Source: Massilia norwichensis (GTDB taxonomy: Bacteria; Pseudomonadota; Gammaproteobacteria; Burkholderiales; Burkholderiaceae_D). Taken from it: a stretch of DNA of 64,000 bases. Below, piece by piece: positions 1-8,364 of this stretch (positions are counted from its first letter, which is position 1; each line of letters starts with the position of its first letter). Both the position numbers and the translations under genes were made by a program. Location: contig NZ_JANUGX010000003.1 in assembly GCF_024753245.1 (NCBI RefSeq), positions 219,603 through 283,602 on the forward strand, written 5' to 3'. The notes under the pieces were generated by a model that was given only the letters and a program-made list of their open reading frames with translations, ran no database searches and had not been told where the DNA came from.

Positions 1-982
1 GAGCATGGTCGACTGGCGCCTGACCATCTTCGGCCTGATGACCCTGTTCGTGGTCTACTACCTGCAGGACGGTATCGTCGGCTTCTTCAAGAGCCTGATG
101 GGACGTGGGCGCTCGCACGTGGTGGCGAGCGAAGGCGCCGGCGCGGCCGACCCGTTTGCCGGCATCCGCGCCGACGCGGGCGACGCCAAGGGCGAACTGC
201 TGCGCGTGGAACAGGTGCTGATGCAGTTCGGCGGCCTGAAGGCGCTGAACATGGTCGACCTGAATATCGCGCGCGGCACCGTGCACGGCCTGATCGGCCC
301 GAACGGCTCGGGCAAGAGCACGATGATGAACGTCCTGACCGGCATCTACAAACCGACCGCCGGCGCCGTCGTGTATGCCGGCCAGCCCATCGCCGGCCGC
401 ACGCCCTCGCAGATCGCGCTGGGCGGCATCGCGCGCACCTTCCAGAACGTGCAGCTGTTCGGCGAGATGACGGCGCTGGAAAACGTGCTGGTCGGCCTGC
501 ACCACAGCTTCCGCGCGACCTGGCTGGACGTAATGCTGTCGACCCCGCGCTACCGCCGCGAGGAGCTGGCGGCGCGTGCGCGCGCGGCCGCGATCCTGGA
601 CTTCATCGGCCTGGCGGAACTGGCCAACGAGGAAGCGCGCAACCTCCCCTACGGCAAGCAGCGCCTGCTCGAGATCGGCCGCGCGCTGGCGCTCGACCCG
701 CGCCTGCTGCTGCTGGACGAACCGGCCGCCGGCCTGACCGCGCCCGACATCCGCGAGCTGATGGCGATCATCCGCAAGATCCGCGACCACGGCATCACTA
801 TCGTGCTGATCGAGCACCACATGGACGTCGTGATGTCGATCTCGGACACCGTCACCGTACTCGACTTCGGCCAGAAGATCGCCGAAGGCACACCGGGCAA
901 GGTGCAGTCCGATCCGCGGGTCATCGACGCCTACCTTGGCGGCGCCGCCGAGACCACGCCGCCGCAACCGGCGGCACTGTAA
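1..982 (+). CDS. branched-chain amino acid ABC transporter, permease-ATPase fusion (LivM-LivG type), 5' end outside window
   Basis: The reading frame is open to the left edge (codon AGC at 2-4 precedes the first ATG at 5), so this is a partial gene. The first 30 or so residues form one membrane segment and resemble the C-terminal end of a LivM permease. After a linker rich in Ala/Gly/Asp an ABC ATPase domain starts near residue 65. It has Walker A GPNGSGKST, the LivG-type signature LPYGKQR and Walker B LLLLDEPAAG. The role is energising import of leucine-type or related amino acids across the inner membrane. An ATPase-only gene starting at 5 is the alternative, but the open upstream frame and the membrane helix argue for a fusion. 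The LivF gene follows after 13 bp. Confidence 0.85.
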   Translation, partial: SMVDWRLTIFGLMTLFVVYYLQDGIVGFFKSLMGRGRSHVVASEGAGAADPFAGIRADAGDAKGELLRVEQVLMQFGGLKALNMVDLNIARGTVHGLIGPNGSGKSTMMNVLTGIYKPTAGAVVYAGQPIAGRTPSQIALGGIARTFQNVQLFGEMTALENVLVGLHHSFRATWLDVMLSTPRYRREELAARARAAAILDFIGLAELANEEARNLPYGKQRLLEIGRALALDPRLLLLDEPAAGLTAPDIRELMAIIRKIRDHGITIVLIEHHMDVVMSISDTVTVLDFGQKIAEGTPGKVQSDPRVIDAYLGGAAETTPPQPAAL

Positions 983-995
983 AGGAGAACCCGGC

Positions 996-1724
996 ATGTT
1001 AGCGATCCAGAACCTGCACGCCGCCTACGGCAAGGTCGAAGTCCTGCACGGGATCTCGCTCGAAGTCCCGAAGGGCAAACTGGTCACCCTCATCGGCAGC
1101 AACGGCGCCGGCAAGACCACCACCATGCGCGCCATCTCGGGCATGATCAAGCCGAAGAGCGGCAGCGTGCAACTCGACGGCCGCGACATCACCGGTCTCG
1201 ATTCGCACCGCATCGCGCGCGCCGGCCTGGCCCATTCGCCGGAAGGCCGGCGCGTGTTCGCGACCATGAGCGTGACCGACAACCTGCTGCTCGGCGCCTT
1301 CCCGCGCTTCACGCGCGCGCGGCCAAAAGGCGACGTCCAGCACGACCTCGAACGCGCGCTGGAACTGTTCCCGCGCCTGAAGGAACGCCGCACCCAGCTG
1401 GCCGGGACGCTGTCCGGCGGCGAGCAGCAGATGCTGGCGATGGCGCGCGCCGTCATGCTCAATCCCGAGGTGATCCTGCTCGACGAACCGTCGATGGGCC
1501 TGGCGCCCATCTTAGTGGACGAAGTCTTCCGCATCATCGCGCGCTTGAAATCCGAAGGCGTGACCATGCTGCTGGTCGAGCAGTTCGCGCAGGCGGCGCT
1601 GAACGTGGCCGATTATGGTTATGTGCTGGAGAACGGCAGCATTGCCGTGCATGGGCCGGCGGCGAGTCTCAAGACCGATCCGAAGGTGGTGGCGGCTTAT
1701 CTGGGCGGCGGCCACGCCCATTGA
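996..1724 (+). CDS. livF: branched-chain amino acid ABC transporter ATP-binding protein LivF
   Basis: 242 residues, normal LivF length. Walker A is GSNGAGKTT, the signature is LSGGEQQ and Walker B is VILLDEPSMGLAP; the last is typical of LivF. The start is the ATG at 996 behind an AAAGGAG ribosome site that overlaps the stop of the upstream gene; an earlier in-frame start inside the previous gene would add 20 residues unlike the family. It forms the second ATPase of the transporter with the upstream permease-ATPase. It ends 1 bp before the convergent acetyltransferase gene, and no clear terminator lies between them. Confidence 0.93.
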   Translation: MLAIQNLHAAYGKVEVLHGISLEVPKGKLVTLIGSNGAGKTTTMRAISGMIKPKSGSVQLDGRDITGLDSHRIARAGLAHSPEGRRVFATMSVTDNLLLGAFPRFTRARPKGDVQHDLERALELFPRLKERRTQLAGTLSGGEQQMLAMARAVMLNPEVILLDEPSMGLAPILVDEVFRIIARLKSEGVTMLLVEQFAQAALNVADYGYVLENGSIAVHGPAASLKTDPKVVAAYLGGGHAH

Positions 1725-1725
1725 T

Positions 1726-2250
1726 TCAGGCGGGCGCGTGGCGCTCGAAATGCAGGCGGTCATACCACCGCCCCTGCAATTCGAAGCTGCGCCGCGAGCG
1801 CCCGTACTGCACGAAGCCGTTGCGCTCCAGGACGCGGATCGAGCCGGCGTTTTCGATGCTGGCGTCGGCCTCGATGCGTTTCAGGCCGAGCCGGCCGAAA
1901 GCGATTGCCAGTACCTGCCGCACCGCTGCGCTGGCGACGCCGCGACCGCCGGCGGACTGGCCGATGCGGTAGCCCAGCACACCGGAATGGAAGTGGGCGC
2001 GTTTGATGCCGCTGAGATTGACGCGTCCGAGTAGTTCCCCTTGTGCTGACTTCACCAGGAACTGGTAGCCGCGGTCGTTTGCCGCGTCTTCGATGGCGGC
2101 GCCGATTGCGCGGGCCACGCCTTCGCGCGAATAGTAGGCTGGCGGACGGGCATTGATCGTGGCTTCGAAGAAGGCGCGGTTCGCCAGTTCGAAGGCGAGC
2201 AGCGCGTCGAGGTCAGCATGGGCTGGCGGTATGAGAGCGATGGTGTCCAT
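1726..2250 (-). CDS. GNAT family N-acetyltransferase (RimJ/RimL-like)
   Basis: 174 residues with the RimJ/RimL arrangement: an N-terminal strand-helix region, then a glycine-rich acetyl-CoA loop (SAGGRGVASAAV, around residue 100) and the NAGSIRVLERNGF motif near the C-terminus. Family members acetylate N-terminal amines of proteins or small amines; the substrate here cannot be read from sequence. There is no Shine-Dalgarno sequence before the ATG. A TATCAT hexamer ends 8 bp upstream, so the transcript may be leaderless. It is convergent with livF and divergent from the class V aminotransferase. Confidence 0.85.
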   Translation of the reverse strand: MDTIALIPPAHADLDALLAFELANRAFFEATINARPPAYYSREGVARAIGAAIEDAANDRGYQFLVKSAQGELLGRVNLSGIKRAHFHSGVLGYRIGQSAGGRGVASAAVRQVLAIAFGRLGLKRIEADASIENAGSIRVLERNGFVQYGRSRRSFELQGRWYDRLHFERHAPA

Positions 2251-2295
2251 GGGCGGTTATGATATTGGTTTCCGAACAACCCGTGGGAGCCCGCC

Positions 2296-3483
2296 ATGAT
2301 GCATCTGCCTGTAGCCGCGGCCTGCGACGACGAAGAATTCTGGCGCACCGTAGGCGCCCAGTATGCGCCCTCGCCGGACTTCATCAACCTGGAAAACGGC
2401 TACTTCGGCATGCCGGCAGAACCGGTGCGCGCCGCGCTGCGCCGCTACCAGGACGAGGTCGACCGCGAAGGTGCCTGGTTCCTGCGCGTGCGCTATCCCG
2501 AGCGCCACCGCCGGGTGCTGCAGGCACTGGCCGATTTCTGCGGCGTGTCCGCGGACGAGATTGTGCTGACCCGCAGCGCGGTCGAGTCTTTCAACATCCT
2601 GATCCAGGGCTACCCGTTCGAAGCCGGCGACGAGGTCCTGCTCGCCGGCCACGATTACGACAGCGTGATCGCCACCCTTGGCATGCTGGAGGCGCGCAAG
2701 GGCATCCGCCTGCGCATCGTCCAGGCGCCGCTCGACCCAGCCAGCGACGACGAGATCGTATCCTTGTACGAACGCGCAATCGGCCCGCGCACGCGCGCCG
2801 TGGTGCTGACCCACGTCGTGCACCGTACCGGACAGATCATGCCAGTGGCACGCATCGCCGCGATGGTGCGCCGCCATGGCGTCGATGCCATCGTCGACGC
2901 CGCCCACTCGCTGGCGCTGCTGGACTACAAGGTGCCGGAACTGGGCGCGCCCTTCGGCGTGTTCAACCTGCACAAATGGGTGGGCGCCCCGCTCGGCCTC
3001 GGCATGCTCTACATCGCGCGCGAGCGCATCGCCGGGATCGCCCCGCTGTACGGCGACGTGTCGCATGCGCCAGGCGACATCGCCAAGCTGGCGCACTTCG
3101 GCGTGGTGCCGCCTGCGCCGATTCTCGCCGTCGAGGATGCGCTGGCGTTCTGCCGGCGCGTCGGCGTGCCCAACAAGGAGGCGCGCCTGCGCTACCTGAG
3201 CCACTACTGGATGGAGCAGGTACGCGATCTGCCCGGGGTGCGGGTCCTGAGCCCGCGCGACCCGCAGCGCTATTGCGCGCTCGGCGCCTTCGCCATCGAC
3301 GGCATGCCCGCCGAGGCCGTGGCGCAGCGCTTGATGGCGCGGCACCGGATCTTCACCGTCGTGCGCAAACTGAGCGAGTCGGCAGGGGCCAGCGATTGCG
3401 TGCGGGTCACGCCGCATCTGTACACCACGACCGCGGAGCTCGATGCGCTGGTCGCGGCGATCCGCGAACTCGCAGCCGGGTAG
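2296..3483 (+). CDS. class V aminotransferase family PLP enzyme (isopenicillin N epimerase/cysteine desulfurase-like)
   Basis: 395 residues. The PLP lysine is K227 in NLHKWVGAPLG, and the DAAHS motif about 30 residues before it supplies the PLP-binding Asp and His. The protein starts with a short segment followed by FINLENGYFGMP, the usual entry of the isopenicillin N epimerase-like branch. The reaction is unknown; relatives include epimerases, desulfurases and kynureninase-like enzymes. The start at 2296 follows GGGAG; a second ATG at 2299 is possible. It stands alone, divergent from the GNAT gene. Confidence 0.85.
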   Translation: MMHLPVAAACDDEEFWRTVGAQYAPSPDFINLENGYFGMPAEPVRAALRRYQDEVDREGAWFLRVRYPERHRRVLQALADFCGVSADEIVLTRSAVESFNILIQGYPFEAGDEVLLAGHDYDSVIATLGMLEARKGIRLRIVQAPLDPASDDEIVSLYERAIGPRTRAVVLTHVVHRTGQIMPVARIAAMVRRHGVDAIVDAAHSLALLDYKVPELGAPFGVFNLHKWVGAPLGLGMLYIARERIAGIAPLYGDVSHAPGDIAKLAHFGVVPPAPILAVEDALAFCRRVGVPNKEARLRYLSHYWMEQVRDLPGVRVLSPRDPQRYCALGAFAIDGMPAEAVAQRLMARHRIFTVVRKLSESAGASDCVRVTPHLYTTTAELDALVAAIRELAAG

Positions 3484-3600
3484 CGCAGCACGATACCGGC
3501 GGTCGCAAGCCACGGGCTGCCGCGTTCTTCTGTGTAATCCGCCATGCAGCAATGTCATCATGCCCAAGTCGGCCATCCCGGCCTCTCTCGAAAGGCATGC

Positions 3601-4425
3601 ATGACGCGCTTCCTCACCCTCTTCTGCGTACTCGCCCTGCTCACGCTGGCGGGCTGCGCCTCGACCTTCGAGCATGGCGGCAAGCGCCAGGCCGGCAGCA
3701 TCGTCGACTATCTCTACCCCGACGCCAAGGAAGCACCGAAAATGGAGCCGACCGTCACCCATCTACGCCTGCCGGTGCGGGTCGGCATCGCCTTCGTGCC
3801 GGGCGCTGGCCATGGCGCCGGACCGGAGGAAGCGGCGAAGACGCAGCTGCTGGAACGGGTCAAGGGCGCCTTCACGCAATATGACTATATCGGCAGCATC
3901 GAAGTCATCCCCAGCGCCTACCTGCGTCCGCGCGGCGGCTTCGCCAACCTCGACCAGGTCGCACGCATGTTCAACCTCGACGTGATCGCGCTGGTCTCCT
4001 ACGACCAGGTCCGTTTCAACGACACCAACCGCCTCGCAGTGCTGTACTGGACGGTGGTCGGCGCCTACCTGATCAAGGGCGACCAGTACGACGTGCAGAC
4101 CATGGTCGATGCCGCCGTGTTCGATGTGCGCAGCCGCAAGCTGCTGTTCCGGGCGCCGGGCACCAGCCAGGTCAAGGGCTCGGCCACCTTGGCGGGCTAC
4201 GGCAAGGAAGTGCGCGGCGCGCAAGCGGATGGCTACGCGCAGGCGGTCGAGCAGATGATCCCGCAATTACAGACCCGGCTCGCCGGCTTCAAGGAGCGCG
4301 CCAGGTCCGATCCGGGCATCCAGGTCGAGCGGCGCGATGGCAGGCAGGGTGCGGGCGGCATCGGCTGGGCGGCGGCGCTGCTGCTGATGGTTGTGGCCTG
4401 GGCCATCGGACGGCGCCATGCTTAG
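3601..4425 (+). CDS. rhombotail lipoprotein with GlyGly-CTERM-like tail
   Basis: 274 residues. The ATG at 3601 starts a lipoprotein signal with lipobox LAGC (Cys about residue 19). The C-terminus has the plan of a GlyGly-CTERM signal: a GAGG stretch, a hydrophobic helix and a basic end (GRRHA). The next gene encodes a rhombosortase and overlaps this one by 8 bp, which is the known pairing of rhombotail lipoproteins. The mature domain has no motif I recognise. The protein is expected to be lipid-anchored at the N-terminus and cleaved by rhombosortase at the C-terminus. A longer start at 3544 would put the signal peptide internally and was rejected. Confidence 0.85.
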   Translation: MTRFLTLFCVLALLTLAGCASTFEHGGKRQAGSIVDYLYPDAKEAPKMEPTVTHLRLPVRVGIAFVPGAGHGAGPEEAAKTQLLERVKGAFTQYDYIGSIEVIPSAYLRPRGGFANLDQVARMFNLDVIALVSYDQVRFNDTNRLAVLYWTVVGAYLIKGDQYDVQTMVDAAVFDVRSRKLLFRAPGTSQVKGSATLAGYGKEVRGAQADGYAQAVEQMIPQLQTRLAGFKERARSDPGIQVERRDGRQGAGGIGWAAALLLMVVAWAIGRRHA

Positions 4426-5020
4426 GCGCGCTCCGGTCAGCTTCACCATCGGCGCGATCTGCCTGCTGCTGGCCTGCGCCGGCGAGCCTGTCACCGCCGG
4501 ACTCGAATGGGAGCGAATGGCGATCCTGCACGGCGAGGTCTGGCGCCTGCTCAGCGGCCATGTCGTGCACTTCTCGCTGTCGCATGCTGGCGCCGATGCG
4601 CTGGGCCTGATCGCGGCGGGGCTGGTGGCGGAACCCTTGATCGGCTCGCGCCGCTTCGCGCTGATACTGGGCGGCGGCGCGCTTCTGGTCTCGCTCGGAC
4701 TGCTGGCGCTGGCGCCCGGCCTGTTCGAGTACCGCGGCGCTTCCGGCCTGGCGATGCTGGCCGCCGTGCTGGGCGGCGTGCTGGCCTGGCGCCGTCATCC
4801 CGCCAGCCGCGCGATACTGGCCTGCGCCGGCCTGGCGTTGGCAAGCAAGACCTTGTGGGAAGCCTGCGCCCATACCGCCGCCTTCACCGAGCTGCCTGCC
4901 GGGGTGGCGGTCGCGTGGCAGGCGCACCTCCTGGGTGCGGTGCTGGGTGCCTGGGCGGCCCACGCCCTCCAATCGTCAGCATCGGGAGAAAACCATGTTT
5001 GGCATCGACGTCGTACCTGA
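4418..5020 (+). CDS. rrtA: rhombosortase (rhomboid-family intramembrane serine protease)
   Basis: 200 residues, almost all in membrane helices. The rhomboid catalytic serine lies in YRGASGLAM (GASG) and the partner histidine in the last helix (AWQAHLLGAVLG). An upstream GHVVHFSLSHAGAD segment matches the conserved His-rich rhomboid helix. This short six-helix form is the rhombosortase subfamily, which processes GlyGly-CTERM proteins at the inner membrane. The ATG at 4418 lies inside the upstream lipoprotein gene, and the 3' end overlaps the next GNAT gene by 26 bp, so the three are probably co-translated. Confidence 0.85.
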   Translation: MLRRAPVSFTIGAICLLLACAGEPVTAGLEWERMAILHGEVWRLLSGHVVHFSLSHAGADALGLIAAGLVAEPLIGSRRFALILGGGALLVSLGLLALAPGLFEYRGASGLAMLAAVLGGVLAWRRHPASRAILACAGLALASKTLWEACAHTAAFTELPAGVAVAWQAHLLGAVLGAWAAHALQSSASGENHVWHRRRT

Positions 5021-5456
5021 GAGCGGGCTGGCGCAAGTGCGGGCCTTCTACGAACAGGTCGGCTATGGCGGCGGCGTGTCGGCGCTCGATACCGTGCTGG
5101 CCGCATCGGCCGGCGATCGCGTGCTCGGCGCGGTGCGCTTGTGCGAGGAACATGGCGTGATTGTCCTGCGCGGCATGTTCGTCGCAGCGGACGCGCAGCG
5201 CCAGGGCATCGGCCGTGCGCTGCTGGCCGCCTGCCTGCCCTGGCTGGATCGTGGCGAGAGCTTCTGCCTGCCTTACGATCATCTGGTCGGCTTCTACAGC
5301 GCGGCGGGCTTCGAACCGGTGCCGGCAGAGATGCTGCCGCCCTTCCTGCACGCACGGCTCACGTCGTATCTGGAAAAGGGCCAGCGGGTGCTTGGCATGC
5401 GCCGCGCGGGCCGCGGCTACATGCCGAACAAATCGTTGGCGTCGAGGATCGCGTAA
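4995..5456 (+). CDS. GNAT family N-acetyltransferase
   Basis: 153 residues. The acetyl-CoA loop reads QRQGIGRALL (around residue 75), preceded by a strand with VLRGMFV, and followed by the FYSAAGF helix-turn that closes GNAT folds. The ATG at 4995 has GGGAGAA upstream, which supports this start over the longer frame. It is the third gene of a tightly overlapping run with the rhombotail lipoprotein and rhombosortase. Whether it serves that pathway is unknown. Its 3' end overlaps the convergent gene at 5417 by 40 bp. Confidence 0.82.
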   Translation: MFGIDVVPESGLAQVRAFYEQVGYGGGVSALDTVLAASAGDRVLGAVRLCEEHGVIVLRGMFVAADAQRQGIGRALLAACLPWLDRGESFCLPYDHLVGFYSAAGFEPVPAEMLPPFLHARLTSYLEKGQRVLGMRRAGRGYMPNKSLASRIA

Positions 5457-5821
5457 GTAATCTCGGGATGGCGTTCGAGCGCCTTACGCACCGCCGCCGG
5501 GATCGATTGCCGGACCTTCTTGCACAGGCCGGGCCGGTCTTCGAGCAGGATGACGATGCCGCGCAGGGTGCGCACCTCGTTCGGCCCCGGCGCGATCTTC
5601 AGTTCGACGCCGAGGTTGCTGCGGATGCGCTCCTGCAGGCGCTTGAGCTCTTCATAGCTGGCGATGCCTTCGATGCGGTCGATCAGCTTCTGCTCTTCCA
5701 TGCGCGTCAGGCGCAGCGGGCGCAGGTCGGCATCGGGCTCGGCGAGCAGGCGATCGCGCTCGCAGACGCAGGCGCCTGGCGGGCATTCGGTACGGAGGGG
5801 GAAGCTTACCTGTTGCAACAT
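5417..5821 (-). CDS. conserved hypothetical protein with N-terminal CPPGACVC motif
   Basis: 134 residues, family not recognised. Residues 13-20 read CPPGACVC, three close cysteines that could bind metal. The rest is a mixed helical region rich in Lys/Arg/Glu, including RMEEQKLIDRIEGI, and ends in a short strand-like tail. I recall similar proteins in other Burkholderiales, but cannot verify this. The last 40 bp overlap the end of the GNAT gene on the other strand. No membrane segment or signal peptide is visible. Confidence 0.65.
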   Translation of the reverse strand: MLQQVSFPLRTECPPGACVCERDRLLAEPDADLRPLRLTRMEEQKLIDRIEGIASYEELKRLQERIRSNLGVELKIAPGPNEVRTLRGIVILLEDRPGLCKKVRQSIPAAVRKALERHPEITYAILDANDLFGM

Positions 5822-5872
5822 GCTCTCACGCTGTCGGGCAAAGGATCGTCATAGTGTACATCACCGTTTTGT

Positions 5873-6616
5873 TCAGGCATTGTGCGAAGCGCGCGCCAGC
5901 ATGCCGCGCATGCGTTCCCAGTGCGAGCCCTGCCAGTAGACGCGCCCGCAGACGTCGCAGGTGTTGAATGCCTCCTGGGTGGCCGCGACCTGCGGGGGCA
6001 GCCGCGCCAGCACTTCGGCCTTGCTCACGCTGCGCAGCGCCGCGTTGTCATGCAGGCAGCGCGTGAACGGGCGCGCCCGCTCGGCCAGCCCCAGGCGCTC
6101 GAAGACTTCGCGCAGCTGGTCCTGGGCTTTCAGGGCGCGCACATAGCAGCCGTATTCGATGGTCCGGCGCTTCAGCAGTTCGCGGTCGCGGGTCAGGACT
6201 ACCCGCTCTTCTTCGACCGCCAGCACCTCGATCTGGTCGTCGCGCAGGCCGTTGTCGTAGATGGTGTCGAACCCGGCCATTCGCAAGAGGCGCGCGAGGC
6301 CGCCCAGGTGGGCATCGGCGACGAAGCGCAGGCGTCCCGGCGGCAGCGCGGGCAGAGGCGCCAGGTCGGTGACGTCGAAGCGGGTAAAGCGCGGGTAGAC
6401 CGCGACGCGGTCGCCTTCCTCCAGCAGCAGGTCGAGGCCGGCGGCCTGCCCGTTCACCAGCACCAGCTCGACCTCGGTATGCGGCACGCCGAGCGCCTCG
6501 ATCATGTGCTTGGTCGTGGCCATGCGCGCGCACGGGGTGTCGATGTCGCGGCCGCGCCGCTCGCGCGGCAGGAAGTCGTTCAACTCGCCGTAGAAGCGGA
6601 AGGTAGCGCAGACCAT
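5873..6616 (-). CDS. Mut7-C RNase domain protein with N-terminal ubiquitin-like domain
   Basis: 247 residues. Residues 1-90 form a small beta-grasp (Mut7-C ubiquitin-like) domain. From about residue 97 comes the Mut7-C PIN-like RNase domain, beginning RFVADAHLGGLARLLRMAGF and including the acidic cluster LTRDRELLKR. The C-terminal part carries CDVCGRVYW, one half of a treble-clef/zinc-ribbon-type site. The family is predicted to cut RNA. The gene overlaps the upstream DUF72 gene by 37 bp, so the two are translationally coupled. Confidence 0.85.
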   Translation of the reverse strand: MVCATFRFYGELNDFLPRERRGRDIDTPCARMATTKHMIEALGVPHTEVELVLVNGQAAGLDLLLEEGDRVAVYPRFTRFDVTDLAPLPALPPGRLRFVADAHLGGLARLLRMAGFDTIYDNGLRDDQIEVLAVEEERVVLTRDRELLKRRTIEYGCYVRALKAQDQLREVFERLGLAERARPFTRCLHDNAALRSVSKAEVLARLPPQVAATQEAFNTCDVCGRVYWQGSHWERMRGMLARASHNA

Positions 6617-7386
6617 GATCCATCCAGCGCCTTGAGGACCTCGAGCGCGTTCGGCACCGCGGCGAAGGCGGCCGTGTTATCGAAGATGCACCAGCAATCG
6701 GCGCCGCCTGCCGTCAAGGCGGCGATGCGCTGCTCGACCTCGGCCAGGAATTCGGGCGGATAGCTCGAGTAATACACCTTGGGGGTGCCGTGCAGGCGGA
6801 TATAGCTGGCGGCGGTCACCGGCACGTGGGGCCCGGGCTGGCCGGCGGGCGGATCGGCCATCACGCGGGTGACGCCGTGCTCGCGCAGGACGGCGCTGGC
6901 AGCCTCGGAAAACCAGGTCGGGTGGCGCGCCTCCAGCGCCAGCATGCAGCCGACCCGTTGCCGCAGTCGCGGCAGGAAATCGCGCGCCGCCTCTTCGTCG
7001 AACACGCCCTTGGGCGGCAGCTGGACCAGCACGCAGCCGAGCTTGGGGCCCAGGTGATTCACCTCGCCGGCGAAGCGGTCCAGCAAGGCGTCGGCATCGC
7101 GCAGGCGCGCCTCGTGGCTGATCGCCTTGGGCAGCTTGACGGAAAAGCGGAAGTCCGGCGGCACGCTGGCGGCCCAGCGCGCATAGGTCGAGGGCTGGTG
7201 CGGGCGGTAGAAGGAAGAATTGATCTCGACGGCCGGGAATACGGCCGCATAACGCTCCAGGTGGCTGCCCTCCTCCGGGAACTCGGCCGCCACGTCCTTG
7301 TGGAGGCTCCAGCCGGCGCAACCGATCAGGCGCGCGCCGCGGGTGCCCGAATGCGTGCCGGCTTGCTTGCTTGTACTGTCGCTCAT
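6580..7386 (-). CDS. DUF72 domain protein (YecE family)
   Basis: 268 residues, normal DUF72 length. The N-terminal IGCAGWSL, EINSSFYRPHQPSTYARWA and FRFSVKLPKAISH segments are classic DUF72 motifs, and the C-terminal CWCIFDNTAAFAA region completes the TIM-barrel-like fold. The biochemical function of the family is unsettled. It starts at the ATG at 7386 and its end overlaps the Mut7-C gene, forming a two-gene unit divergent from trxC. Confidence 0.88.
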   Translation of the reverse strand: MSDSTSKQAGTHSGTRGARLIGCAGWSLHKDVAAEFPEEGSHLERYAAVFPAVEINSSFYRPHQPSTYARWAASVPPDFRFSVKLPKAISHEARLRDADALLDRFAGEVNHLGPKLGCVLVQLPPKGVFDEEAARDFLPRLRQRVGCMLALEARHPTWFSEAASAVLREHGVTRVMADPPAGQPGPHVPVTAASYIRLHGTPKVYYSSYPPEFLAEVEQRIAALTAGGADCWCIFDNTAAFAAVPNALEVLKALDGSWSALPSASTAS

Positions 7387-7492
7387 GGGCAGATTCTATG
7401 CCGGGAGCGGCCGGACACGTCGCACGGCCGTGGCGGCACCCGGCGCGCGACGGCCTTACAATATGAACAATCAATATTCGCAGGAGCACTCC

Positions 7493-7936
7493 ATGGCCGA
7501 TCCGCTGCACATCGTCTGTCCCCATTGCGACGCCGTCAACCGCGTCGCCAACGAACGCCTCGCCGACCAACCGGTCTGCGGCAAGTGCACCAGGGCGCTG
7601 TTCGAAGGCAAGCCCCTGGACGTGAACAGTGCGCGCTTCACGCGCCACATCAGCCGCAACGACATTCCGGTGCTGGTCGATTTCTGGGCCGCCTGGTGCG
7701 GTCCCTGCCGCATGATGGCGCCGGCCTACGCCCAGGCCGCCGGTCGCCTCGAACCGCGGGTGCGCCTGCTGAAACTCGACACCGAGGCATCGCAGGACAT
7801 CGCCGGCCTGTTCGGCATCCGCAGCATCCCGACGATTGCGCTGTTCCAGGGCGGCCAGGAGGTGGCGCGCCAGGCCGGGGCGATGGATGCCGGCAGCATT
7901 ATTTCTTGGGTACAATCCCGCATGCGCGCCGCCTGA
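7493..7936 (+). CDS. trxC: thioredoxin 2 (TrxC)
   Basis: 147 residues. An N-terminal zinc-binding segment with two CxxC pairs (CPHC and CGKC) precedes a thioredoxin fold with active site WAAWCGPC. That layout defines TrxC, a cytoplasmic oxidative-stress thioredoxin. The chosen ATG at 7493 has AGGAG upstream. A TACAAT hexamer at 7457-7462 is a likely -10 element. It may be co-transcribed with the small membrane protein 58 bp downstream. Confidence 0.93.
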   Translation: MADPLHIVCPHCDAVNRVANERLADQPVCGKCTRALFEGKPLDVNSARFTRHISRNDIPVLVDFWAAWCGPCRMMAPAYAQAAGRLEPRVRLLKLDTEASQDIAGLFGIRSIPTIALFQGGQEVARQAGAMDAGSIISWVQSRMRAA

Positions 7937-7994
7937 GCGCGCGATCCGCTATCGTCGAAGCGACGCCATCCACTTACCCAGCAAGGAGCAAGCC

Positions 7995-8357
7995 ATGTCC
8001 CAGGAACTCGTCTACGAACGCGGTCTGGAAGATGCAAAACAGTTTGCCCGCATCATGTACATCGCCCACGCGGCGACCTTCTTCTTTTCGCTCGGGATGC
8101 TGTCGGTCCTGGTCCTGATCGTCAACTACATCCGCCGTCCGGAAACGGCCGGGACCATGGTGTATTCCCACCATACCTGGATGATCCGCTCGTTCTGGTG
8201 GTACGTGGTGTGGATGGCGGTGGCGATCTTCCTGGCCATTACCATCATCGGCATTCCGCTGGCCTGGCTGGTAGGCGTGGTGGCCTGGGTATGGATGGCC
8301 TACCGCATCATCCGCGGATTCCTGGACCTGAACAACAACCGCCCGATGCCGGTGTAA
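7995..8357 (+). CDS. small conserved inner-membrane protein (DUF4870-like)
   Basis: 120 residues with three predicted membrane helices: about residues 25-45, 68-88 and 90-108. The order of an N-terminal helix, a polar loop with HHTWMIRS and a C-terminal IGIPLAWLVGVVAW helix pair recalls DUF4870-type proteins of beta-proteobacteria. The start at 7995 has AAGGAG spaced well. No enzymatic motif is seen. It follows trxC and converges with the cystathionine beta-lyase gene. Confidence 0.75.
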   Translation: MSQELVYERGLEDAKQFARIMYIAHAATFFFSLGMLSVLVLIVNYIRRPETAGTMVYSHHTWMIRSFWWYVVWMAVAIFLAITIIGIPLAWLVGVVAWVWMAYRIIRGFLDLNNNRPMPV

Positions 8358-8364
8358 GGCCGGC

